From assembly GCA_023614405.1 (NCBI GenBank), contig CM042697.1, positions 470,190,792 through 470,254,791 on the forward strand: a stretch of DNA of 64,000 nt. The letters run 5' to 3'. The notes beneath the pieces were generated by a model. The model did not search any database. It was not told where the DNA came from and was given only the letters and a program-made list of their open reading frames with translations. How positions within the stretch are numbered: position 1 is the first letter of the stretch; the number at the start of each line of letters is the position of its first letter. The stretch comes from Avena insularis. Lineage: Eukaryota; Streptophyta; Magnoliopsida; Poales; Poaceae. Shown here piece after piece: positions 35,673 to 46,360 of the stretch. A program made the position numbers and the translations under genes.

Positions 35673-36441
35673 CAAGGGGTACCTCGTTGGCGGTTCTCTA
35701 TGATACACATATACTTGCAATGACAAGAACTTACATGTAACTAAAGTTGATTAGCATGAGGAATGGCCCTCGTACTCAAGGGATATGAGATTCCAACTTA
35801 TGATTTGTGAAGCATATACTCCATACTTTGTTCACTTTAACCTTAATCACTTCAAGATGCTTATGATATGGGCAATGAGAGTTAAAAGCTAACAAGTACC
35901 ATAATTTTTGGAAGCTCGTTACGAAACTTGAAATCCCTGCTTCCCTGTGAAGGGCCTTTCTTCCTACTTTTATATTGAGTCTCCACCTTCTATATTTATG
36001 CACAAATTAAGAGAGCATAGTTGTCATTCTTAGTTCTATGTGCATTGTCCCAAGATAATGTTGATATTGCTTGCTCTTGAACTATTTGTATCTAGTCACC
36101 CTTATGAACTTTGAAGGTGTCATATGCATTTATGTTTTGCTACTCTATGAGGGACAAGATGAATACCACTATGCTATGTTTTCTATATGTGAAACAAACA
36201 AATGTCTTTCAATGCATTGTTATTCGTGATCTTTGTTTGTATCCTTTCATGTTGCAACATAGTTGTTATGTCTTATTATTAGAACTTCTCTTTCATGCTC
36301 ATGTTTAGAGTACTTTGATCCCAGATTTCAATGCTTTGCAAATGGTTTGATCAAGATTGTGATGGTGCATGTCACCTCAAAAAATATTCTTTTTATCACT
36401 TACCTACTCGAGGGCAAGCAGGAATTAATCTTGGGGATGCT

Positions 36442-38018
36442 TGATACGTCGTAAACGTATCTATAATTTTTGATGTTCCATGTTTGTTTAGTATCAACTT
36501 TGCTTTGCTTTGTCTACACTTTGAGGTATTTTTATATATTTTCTGGGACTAACCTATTAACAAGATGCCGTAGTGCCAGTTGCCTGTTTTCTGCTGTTTT
36601 TGGTTTCAGAAAAGCTAGTAAGTAAATATTCTCGGAATTGGACGGGACAAAAGCCAAAGTCAATATTTCACGGAGGAGGACATGTAGTCCAGAGGAGAGA
36701 CGGAGGGGTGCCACAGGGCGTCCGCACCCCCAGGAGCGGGCCCACCCTAGGCCGCTCCAATGCAGGGTGTGGGCCCCTTGGCCGCCCTCCTGCCTCGCCT
36801 CTTCGCATATAAAAGCTCCCCGATGCCAAAACCCTAAGCACCTGATCAGATCTCCACGAAACAGTCCATAGCCACCGTCACCATCGTACCTAGATCGGGG
36901 GGACCTGAAGCTCTTCCTGGCACCCTGCCAGAGGGGAGATATCATCCGGAGGCCTTCTTCATCACCATGCCAGCCTCCGGTATGATGCGTGAGTAGTTCA
37001 CCCTTGGACTATGGGTCCATACAGTAGCTATATGGTTGTTTATCCTCCTTTGTGCTATCATGTTTAGATCTTGTGAGCTTCATTCATGATAAGGATCATC
37101 TATTTGTAATCATACATGTTGTGTTTGTGGGGATCCGATGGATATTGAGATACTATGTCAGATTGATTATTGATTCTATAATGTCTTATTGATTATTGAT
37201 TCTATCATGTCTGTGTTGTTTGTGATCTTGCATGCTCTCCGTTGCTAGTAGCTATCTTGGCCAAGTAGATGCTAGTGACTCCAAGAGGGAGTATTTATGC
37301 TCGATAGTGGGTTCATGCCTCTATTAAATCTGGGGATGTGACAGGAATCTCTAAGGTTGTAGATGTGCTATTGCTACTAGGGAGAAAACAACAATCTTTT
37401 GTTCATGGAACAATTGTATTGTATACTTTACACACATTGCTTAATGCAATTATCCATTGCTTGCAACTTAATACTAGAGGGGATTCGAATGATAACTTGA
37501 AGGTGGATTATTAGTTGTAGATGAAGTTGGATGGCGGTCTGTATATTGTTGTAATGCCCAATCAAATATCATAGGAATCATGATGTCTAGTATTTGCATT
37601 GTTATGCCTTGCTCAGTCCTGTCAATTGCCTCGCTGTAATTTGTTCACCCAGCATGTTATGTATCTTAAGGAGAACACCTCTAGTGAACTGTGGACCCCG
37701 GTCCAATCTTTACCATTGTTACATCATCTACTGTTACCGTTTACCTTTTACAAGCAACTATTACCTTCCACAATATACGTTTAATCCTTTGTTTTTAGCA
37801 AACCAGTGAGATTGACAACCTCACTATAAGTTGGGGCAAAGTCTTGAGTTTGTGTTGTGTAGGATTCCAAGTTGTTAGCAACACCTTGGAGTTGTTTCCT
37901 TGCTCCTACTGGTTCGATAACCCTAGTTTCATAACTGAGGGAAAACTTGCTGCTGTGCTCATCATACCTTCCTCTTGGGGTCTCCCAACGAAGCTCTGCA
38001 ATTGACTGAGCCACGTCA
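36442..38018 (+). repeat. 3' LTR of element R
   Basis: TGATACGTCGTAAACGTATC ... TTGACTGAGCCACGTCA, 1577 bp, preceded by the polypurine-rich CTTGGGGATGCT. Its end matches the LTR end of L (TTGACTGGGCCACATCA) rather than R's own 5' LTR end. Confidence 0.8.
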
Positions 38019-38458
38019 GACTGCATTCCAAACTATTGCTGAGATGGGAAAGGAGGAAAAGGATTGTTAAATCCCTAGGAAGGAGGCATGTTACCTGGGA
38101 GATACCCAAATGGAGGATGGTTAGGTAAGAACTATGGGTTGAACTGCCCAAACTCATAAGGGTTATGCTGAGGAGGGTGTTGCTTCTGCATCTGAGGGCT
38201 ACCCTTCCTGTTGAATCCGCCAGCTATCCTGACCATTTTTTCCTCCCCTACCTCTCCCTTTGCTTCCTTTACCTCGATCCCCCATGACTAAGCAGCCAAA
38301 AGCTTCAGTAGCTTGTGGATCCTCAAGGCCTAGACTGCAATCCTGATGTGAGCTCCAACACCGCCACTAGTAGGAGGGGGAGGAATAAGCCCTAGGGTTT
38401 GTATCCCCTTGTATATATGGTGGGACAGGTGGCTTCCTGGGTGGTGGTGGTGGGGGGT
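38019..38458 (-). pseudogene. Retroelement ORF1/gag-like low-complexity fragment
   Basis: Minus-strand frames read MGDRGKGSKGRGRGGKNGQD and, in another frame, PYEFGQFNP and FGYLPGNMPPS. This glycine/proline/asparagine-rich text is like LINE ORF1 or gag linker regions and is interrupted by stops. No boundaries or TSD seen. Origin uncertain. Confidence 0.35.
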
Positions 38459-39127
38459 GATACGTCAATTTTGCATCACTATTCTATATCATAATTTACT
38501 GTTATTCATTGATATATTTCATATTAAGAGGTGTTACTTATGTTATTTAATCTATTTTTGCATGTTGGATGACTTTTGGAGGATGAACTGCCGAAGTCAG
38601 AATTCTGATGGAAAAAGCGGTGTCCAGATGCAATATTCGCGAAGATCAGAAAATCCCAGAAAATATATGGAAAATCCTATTTTTCTAGAAGACGAAGGAA
38701 GCCAGAAGGGGAGGCAGAGATGGGCCACAGGGGGCCCACACCACCCCCTGGCGCGGCCCCCTAGACCGGTCCAGCAGGTGGTGTGGCCACCCTGGCCCAC
38801 CTCCTACGTCGCCCCTTCGCCTATATCTTCTCCTTGAAACCCTAATATGAGGGGGAGCGACCACAGAAAGATTCCGTCGCCTCTGCGGGGTGGAAACTAT
38901 AGAGAGAGAAAGAGCTCTCCGGCAGGCAGATTTCTGTCGGGGAAATTCCTTCTCGGAGAGGGGAGATCATCGCCATCAACACCATCATCAATCTAGACTT
39001 CATCGGGATCATCATCATCCTCACCACCATCTCATGTTGTTAGTAGTGGAATTGTGGTGAAGTAATACTCAATGGTTTGATATCTAAGTTGTGGTGCTAT
39101 TCTTCTAGTGGTGTCATGTGAATGTCG
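38459..39127 (+). mobile_element. LTR fragment, different TGATACGTC family (5' part)
   Basis: Starts TGATACGTCAATTTTGCATC and includes a promoter-proximal-like stretch (CGCCTATATC near 38817 and a CTCCGGCAG/GGGAGATCATC leader). It stops at 39127, where an oppositely oriented LTR end begins. Truncated; no TSD. Confidence 0.6.
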
Positions 39128-39399
39128 ATGATGTCTACACACGCTTCTATTCTTGTAGACAGTGTTGGGCCTCCAAGTGCAGAGGTTTGTAGAACAGCAA
39201 CAAGTTTCCCTTAAGTGGATCAACCAAGGTTTATCGAACTCAGGAAGGAAGTGGTCAAAGGTATCCCTCTCAAGCAACCCTGCAATCAAGATACAAGAAG
39301 TCTCTTGTGTCCCCAACACACCGAATACACTTGTCAGGTGTATAGGTGCACTAGTTCGGCGAAGAAATAGTGAAATACAAGTAATATGGATGATTATAA
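39128..39399 (-). mobile_element. LTR 3'-end fragment, inverted relative to the preceding one
   Basis: The plus strand starts TGATGTCTACACACGCTTC and contains TGTTGGGCCTCCAAGTGCAG. On the minus strand this is a gypsy LTR end (...GGGTTGCTTGAGAGGGATAC... to ...GTGTAGACATCA). Head-to-head contact with 38459-39127 marks a rearrangement junction. Confidence 0.55.
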
Positions 39400-39422
39400 G
39401 ACAACGGTGCCAGAAAAGAGCT

Positions 39423-40487
39423 TGACGGGGAGGAAGAGACTAAAGGCAATCTAAAATAAAGATGGCAGCAAGCAAACATGTAGCAGGACTATTTGTAAAC
39501 AGTGTTTCAATGGTTAGAAACAAGGCCTAGGGATCATACTTTCACTAGTGGACACTCTCATATAAATATCTTCTCTTCATTATTCTACTCTGAACTACTC
39601 TCCGGTTGGATAACTCTAATCCATGGTAGGGCTACAAAATCACTCCTTAAAGTTCGCATTCCCCATCTAGATAACCCCACACTGTAACCTTGAGCGCTAG
39701 ATGGTTCCAACAAACACAAAAATTTCATAGAGACGTCCAGCTCAAAATATAACTCATGATATCTCTAGCCTAAGTGCCATACGGTGTGCACACTATCACC
39801 TTCACACTCGTGGGGATAACCGGAGATTACAATTAAATCACTTGAGTAGCAGAGTAGATGTACTTGATTACAAAGCTCATGACCATAATAAGATCACGCA
39901 TAGAGAGAGAGATGAACACATAGCTACCGGTAGAGCCCTTAGCCTCGAGGGAGAACTACTCCCTCCTCATCATGGGAGTCAGCAACGACGATGGATATGG
40001 TGGTGGACATCGATGGAGATGACTCCGGGGGCAATTCCCTGTCCTGACAGGGTGCCGGAACAGAGACTTTTGTCCGCCGCATCTCCTCTTCGGTGGCGGC
40101 GGCGCTGCAAAACTTTTTGTGGAGATCTGATCTGTGTTAGGCGAAAGGGTAAGGTCGGTGGAGCCTCGAGGGGCCCACACCACCTGGTGGCGCGGCCAGG
40201 GGGCCCGCGCCACCGTATGGTGTGGCCACCTCATTGCCCTTCTCCGTCTCTCCTTCGGGCTCCGTGTCATGTCGGGCAAAATATTAACTTTGGCTTTTAT
40301 TCCGTCCAATTCCGAGAATATTTATTTAGTAACAATAGAAAACAGGCAACTGGCACTATGGCATCTTGTCAATAGGTTAGTTCCGGAAAATGTATAAAAA
40401 TACCTCAAAGTGTAGACAAAACAAAAGAAAGTCAATACAAAACAAGCATAAAGCATAAAAAATTATAGATACGTTTACGACGTATCA
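39423..40487 (-). repeat. LTR of element D
   Basis: The plus strand starts TGACGGGGAGGAAGAG and ends TTTACGACGTATCA. On the minus strand it is TGATACGTCGTAAACGTATC ... CCTCCCCGTCA (1065 bp). On one side lies the polypurine-side internal sequence (40488 onward, GCATCCCCAAGCTT); on the other, 22 bp of primer-binding-side leader (39401-39422, reverse complement of AGCTCTTTTCTGGCACCGTT). An LTR flanked by both internal ends implies recombination between tandem elements. Confidence 0.65.
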
Positions 40488-41827
40488 AGCATCCCCAAGC
40501 TTAACTCCTGCTCGTCCTCGAGTAGGTAAGTGATAAAAAGAATAATTTTTGAGGCAACATGCACCATCTCAATCTTGATCAAAATATTGTAAAGCATTGA
40601 TAGCTGAGATCAAAGTACTCTAAACATGAGCATGAAAGATGTAGTTCTAACAATAAGACAAAGCAACTATGTTGTAACTTGAAAGGGTACAAACAAAGAT
40701 CATGAATAACAATGCATTGAAATACGTTTGTTTGTTTCACATATAAAAAGCATAGCATGTGTGGTATTCAGCTTGTCCTTCATGGAGTAGCAAAACATAA
40801 ATGCATATGACGCCTTCAAAGTTCATAAGGGTGACTAGATACAAATAGTTCAAGAGCAAGCAATATCAACATTATGAATCAATTAATAAGTTTTGGGACA
40901 ATGCACATAAAACTAAGAATGACAACTATGCTCTCTTAATTGGTGCATAAATATAGAAGATGGAGACTCAACATAAAAGTAAAAAAGAAAGGCCCATCAT
41001 CGAGGGAAGCAGGGATTTCAAGTTTCATAATGAGCTTCCAAAAATTATCGTACTTATTAGCTTTCAGCTCTCATTGCCCTATCATAAGCATCTTGAAGTG
41101 ATTATGGTTAAAGTAAAACAAATATGGAGTATATGCTTGAAAAATCATAAGTTGGCAATCTCATGTCCCTTGAGTATGAGGGTCGTTCCTCATGCTACTC
41201 AACTTTAGTCACAAGCAATTTCTTGTCATTGTAAGTATATGTGTATCATGGAGAACCGCCAACGGGGTACCCCTTGCCCCATGACACAGGAGCTATCCCA
41301 TATCAAAATGACAAGGCAACAGACAGTGAGCATCTCAGTGATCTTTTTATTTACCATGGGCATGGTATCTCTCTCTCTTTTTTCTTTTTTTTCTCTTATA
41401 TTTCTTTTTCTGAAGATGCTTCATAGATTGATCACTATGGTTATGCTGCAAGTTTCCACCATGATTAGGCATGGCTTAGGCTAGTCGTCCAGGCGTTTCT
41501 CTAACACATATATAATACTCCATGAACTTACAAGCTCCCCTTTTATTTCACATCGCCGACATCCATAAACAAAAGATCATGATATCAACTGGGTAATATG
41601 TACATGTGTTGAAAGAGTTCCCCATGACAGCATGGTTCTGCTAATTCCCAACTTATAAGTGCAAGCATATACAACATAGATGACACAATGGTTCAAGCTT
41701 ATTAGGTGCAAGAAAAAAGTGTGCCATCAAGTTTGTGAGAGCTTTAAAGACTAATTTTCACATAACAAGTTTAATTTGGAAGGTAGATAAAAACATGAAT
41801 ATACTTGGAATGGTTTAACACACCATG
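40488..41827 (-). mobile_element. Element D internal region, 3' part
   Basis: Non-coding 3' module of the L/R/C family in minus orientation, adjacent to its LTR at 40487. The copia-LTR target site is empty here (single CCTTG at 41272-41276). Interrupted at 41827 by element C; it resumes after C's second TSD copy at 60826-60847, where element E interrupts it again. Confidence 0.7.
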
Positions 41828-42592
41828 TGATACATCGGAAACATATCTATAATTTTTCATGTTCCATCCTTGTTTAGTATCTACTTTGCTTTGCTTTGTC
41901 TACACTTTGAGGTGTTTTTATATGATTTCTGGTACTAACCTATTAACAAGATGCCATAGTGCCAGTTGCCTGTTTTCTTCTATTTTTGGTTCCAGAAAGG
42001 CAGAAAATCAATATTCTCGGAATTGGATGGGACAAAAACCAAAGTCAATATTTTACCATGGGGAACACGGAGTCTGAAGACCCCCAGGCACCCTGGCGCG
42101 GGCCCACCCGCTACTGGGTGGGTGTAGCCCCCTCGGGCACCTCCTCGGCCTTCCTCTTCGCCTAGAAGAAGCCCCTGATGCCTAAACCCTAAGCACCCGA
42201 TCAATATTCCACGAAACCATATGTTGCCGTCGCCACCATCGTCCCTAGATCGGGGGGATCTGAAGCTCTTCCCGGCACCCTACCGGAGGGGTGATCATCC
42301 CGGAGGCCTTCTTCTTCATCATGCCAGCCTCCGGTATGAAGCATGAGTAGTTCCACCTTGGACTACGGGTCCATGTAGTAGCTAGATGGTTGTATCTCCT
42401 CCTTTGTGCTTTCATGTCTAGATCTTGTGAGCTCCGTTCATGATCAATATGTCATCTATTTGTAATCATGCATGTTGTGTTTGCGGGGATCTGATGGATA
42501 TTGAGATTACTATGTCAGATTGATTAATGGTTTTGTCTTATTGATTCTATCATGTCTATGTTGTTTGTGATCTTGCATGCTCTCCATTGTTG
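41828..42592 (+). repeat. Truncated 5' LTR of element C
   Basis: Only the first ~765 bp of an expected ~1570 bp LTR are present. After ...GCATGCTCTCCATTGTTG the sequence jumps straight into coding sequence. The LTR 3' half, primer-binding site and start of the coding region are missing, so a deletion across the LTR/internal boundary took place after insertion. Confidence 0.7.
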
Positions 42593-43647
42593 TAGGAGGT
42601 ATAAACACCTATGAGTATAATGATAATGTTACCATATCTTCTTATGTTAAAGGAAACTATGACTTTTATGATGTGGAACAAATTGAAGAATTTATTGCCT
42701 TCAAGGGTGCATTTGAACTCGCCAATTTGCTTGAAAATACTGATGATGCACCTTATGAATATGAGGTTTATGAGATACTTAAATTTTGCTTTGATAATTA
42801 CAAGGAAGAAAATGGCTATATTCTTGAATATTTTAATAGGCGCTTTCCACAAACGGAAGAGACTAATGCCTTGCAGGGGCCTATGGAAGACGAAATTGCT
42901 GAACCTGAAAGCTCATTAGATGAAAAAGAGGAGGAGAGTGATGGTCAAGAGGAGGAAGAATGGATCTACCCATGCCTACCTTCTAATGAGAGTAACTCTT
43001 TACCTCTTACATTATTTGATTGTCCCCCATGCTTACCAAAGGAGGATGAATGTTACGTTCCTGTGGATTCTTTTAAAATATCTGCTATGGGTAAAACTTG
43101 TGATAATAGTTATGCTCCTGTTATCTATGATAATCCTTTATTTGTGCCTATCTTCGAAATGCATGGTACGAAAGAGTTTTTCTTAGAAAATGTTTATTAT
43201 AAAGCTTTAGATGATGGTCCTATATTGAATGAATAGTCTTCTTGTTATAAAATTGTTAAAAGTGGGTTTGGTTTTAATCCCACTATTTTTGAGCTTGATA
43301 AAAATTATGTGTTTGTAGCTCATGAAAAGCATGGTTTATGTGATAGTTATATTGTTGAGTTTATTCATGAGGCTACTGAAAATTATTATGAGAGAGGAAA
43401 ATATGGTTCTATAGGTTTTCATGGTACTGAAACACCTCTCTATGTGCTGAAAGTTTTGAAGTTACTCTTGTTTTATCTTCCTATGCTTGGCACTTTGTCC
43501 TTTGTGAATTTATTTGCGTACAAGATTCCCATGCATAGGAAGTGCGTTAGACTTAAATGTATTTTGAATTTTCTTCTTGATGCTCTCTTTTACTTCAATT
43601 CATATTTCTTATGCGAGCATCTTCTCAAACTATCATGCCTAACTTAA
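42593..43647 (+). pseudogene. Acidic family-specific protein gene of element C, one in-frame stop
   Basis: One reading frame runs 42593-43647, broken only by a TAG at 43234-43236. The upstream half contains DFYDVEQIEEFIAFKGAFEL, an acidic DEKEEESDGQEEEEWIYPC stretch and CPPCLPKEDECYVPVDSF. The downstream half contains YVFVAHEKHGLCDSYIVEFI and YERGKYGSIGF, then a hydrophobic tail. The 5' end is lost to the LTR/internal deletion. I recall similar text in other Pooideae gypsy-like elements but know no function. It is unrelated to the gag/protease-like gene in L and R. Confidence 0.6.
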
Positions 43648-46360
43648 AGGCGTTAAAGAAAAGTATTTGTTGGGAGATAACCCAAGAGTTTTCTTGAGTC
43701 TTGGAAGTTATTACTTCAGTAATGACCTCTCCTTATCCTTTTTATTGCGTTTTGTGCCAAGAATGACCTCTAATGAGAGGGAAGTAAGATTTGGGGAGTT
43801 GCTGTCCCGAAACAGATTTTTGTGCTCCACCATAAAAATTCTTGAGGGATATATGTAAGTTGAATTGAGATGATATTTTATGAATAAATCCCCTTGTATG
43901 TTAGCTAACTTTCGTTAGTTCAACATGTTTTGATTCGAGAAACAGAAGGTCTTCTAAAAGATCGGTTTCTACTTGTTGGTCTGTTTTGACAGATTTCTGC
44001 CATTATTTGCATTTGCTTCTTACTGATTCCTTTTTGGGTTCTTTTTGGGAAATTGAGCTTTTTGAAGGAGTTGCTACAATATATTGTGTTTTTTAGTGAA
44101 AACTTTTGCTGTTCTAAATCTAAACCTAAAGGTCTATTATCTATTGAATACACTAATGTTGCTAATGATGATTGTGTGAAGTTTTGTATGAAGGAAAATT
44201 TTCAGGTATAGAGAGAGAATGATGTAATGAGATGAAGAATGGACAAAATATCAAGCTTGGGGATGCCACCCCGGTGTCACCCCAAGAAATATCCAAGAGG
44301 TACAAGCGTCAAATCTTGGGGATGCCCAAGGCATCCCCTTCTTCATCAATAAAAAACTCAGGTCTTTTTAGGCACTTTGTTTTTATTGTTTCATGCACTA
44401 TTGTGTTGTTCTTGGAGCGTCTTAGTTTTCGTTTGGTTTGCTTAGTTTGCTTGAATAAAGAATTTTGGACCCCCGTTCTTGCTGTGATGTTTCAAATAAG
44501 TTGATTGGTGTTGGAGAGGAGTAGAAAGTTCTTGCTTGAAATAGTGCAAGAGGAGCTTGCTTTGACTGTGACTTAGAGTTTAGCATGTCATGCTAGGTGT
44601 TGTTTTGACCTTATGCTTAGGGATTATTGCTGTATCATGACTTGTTTCAAACAATTGGGATTGCTTAGTGTGCCTTGAAAAAAATCATGCGTTCTTTTAG
44701 CATGCAAAAGCATAGTATTGTGGAATTCCCCTTTGATGCTTTGTTTGGGTTGACTTGGCACATGCTCACACCATGTTATGACTATGAACAAGTCACCATA
44801 GCCTCTATGATCATTTAGTACTTGACTTGTAGTACCACTCTATGCTTTGATTAGTAATGTTTTGTCGCTCCGCATGATTATGGTCATTATTGCCTTCTTA
44901 GTTGGTTGCTCCTAGTCTTTTGCTAGCCTCCACTTGTATGAGTAAGCTCTACTCATGCTTCCAACTCCCAAGAAACCAAGTTATTCCAAAGTGTCCACTA
45001 TAAATTCCTATGCATGGTGTGTTACACCATTCCAAGTATATTCTTGTTTTCATCTATCTTCCAATTTAAAAAGGTATTTTGTTATGTGAAAACTTAGTGA
45101 TTAAATCTCTCACAAACTTGATGACATACTTTATTTTTCTTGCCCCTAATAAACTTGATCCATTGTGTCATCTATGTTGTATATGCTTGCACTTATACGT
45201 TGGAATTAGCAGAACCGTGTTGTCATGGGGAACGCTTTCAACATTGCACTTGTACTTTGTACACAGTTGATATTATGCTCTTTTGTCTATGGATGTCGTC
45301 AGTGTGAAATGAAAGAGGAGCTTGTAAGTCCATGGAGTTATGTATGTGTGTTAGAGAAACGCCTGGGCCACTAGCCTAAGCCATGCCTAATCATGGTGGA
45401 AACTTGAAGCATCACCATAGTGACATCTATGAAGCATTCTTCTTATAAAAAAGAGACATATTGAGAAAAGAGGAAAGAGAGAAAAAAGCACCATATTCCC
45501 ATGGTAAATAATAAGATTGCTGAGATGCTCATTGTCTGCTTGCCTTGTCATTTTGGTTATGGGATAGCTCCTATACCATGTGCAAGGGGTACCCCGTTGG
45601 CGGTTCTCTATGATACACATGTACTTACTATGACAAGAACTTACAGGTGACTAAAGTTGAGTAGCATGAGGAGCGGTCCTCATATTCAAGGGACATGAGA
45701 TTGCCAACTTATACTTTGTCAAGCATATACTCCATAGTTTGTTCACTTTAACCTTAATCACTTCAAGATGCTTATGATAGGGGCAATGAGGGCTGAAAGC
45801 TAACAAGTACCATAATTTTTGGAAGCTCTTTTTGAAACTTGAAGTCCCTGCTTCCCTTTATGAAGGGCCTTTCTTCCACTATTATATTGAGTCTCCACCT
45901 TCTACCTTTAGGCACCAGTTAAGAGAGCATAGTTGCCATTCTTAGTTCTATGTGCATTGTCCCAAAACTTATTGATTGATGCATATTGTTGATATTGCTT
46001 GTTCTTGTGCTATTTGTATCTAGTCACTCTTATGAACTTTGAAGGTGTCATATGCATCTATTTGCTACTCTATGAGGGACAACTGATTGCCACTATGCCA
46101 TATTTTCTGTATGTGAAAACAAACGTTTTTCAATGCATGTTATTCATGATCTTTGTTTGTAGCCTTTCATGTTGCATGCATAGTTACTTTGTCTTACTTT
46201 TAGAACTCCATCTTTAATGCTCATGTTTAGAGTTCTTTGATCCCAGCTTTCAATGCTTGCAAATGGTTTGATATTGATTTTGATGGTGCAAGTCACCTAA
46301 AAATTATTCCTTTATGACTTACCTACTCGAAGACGAGCAGGAGTTAAGCTTGGGGATGCT
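43648..46360 (+). other. Non-coding 3' module of element C
   Basis: Homologous in order to R 32090-36441 without the copia LTR. It starts AACTTAAAGGCGTTAAAGAA, contains the paired AAGCTTGGGGATGCC segment (about 44250-44350) and ends with the polypurine-rich GTTAAGCTTGGGGATGCT before the 3' LTR. The copia-LTR target site is empty (CAAGG at 45583-45587). Confidence 0.65.

Larger units (their letters stand above)
28048..38018 (+). mobile_element. Element R: non-autonomous gypsy-like retrotransposon, probable inter-element recombinant
   Basis: 5' LTR 28048-30998 (split by a solo LTR), leader with ATTTTCTAGCGCCATTGCCG, gag/protease-like gene 31217-32152, long non-coding 3' module to the polypurine-rich CTTGGGGATGCT, 3' LTR 36442-38018. 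No RT or integrase is encoded, so it depends on a partner. The flanking pentamers are AGCAT (28043-28047) and GACTG (38019-38023), not a TSD, and the two LTRs differ in their last ~30 bp. Both points suggest that the halves come from different elements. Confidence 0.75.

Noticed and set aside
22925..35764. Explaining L and R as a single simple inversion-duplication of one locus
   Set aside because: The 5' halves of the arms differ by 15-30% while the 3' halves differ by about 2%; one event would give uniform divergence.
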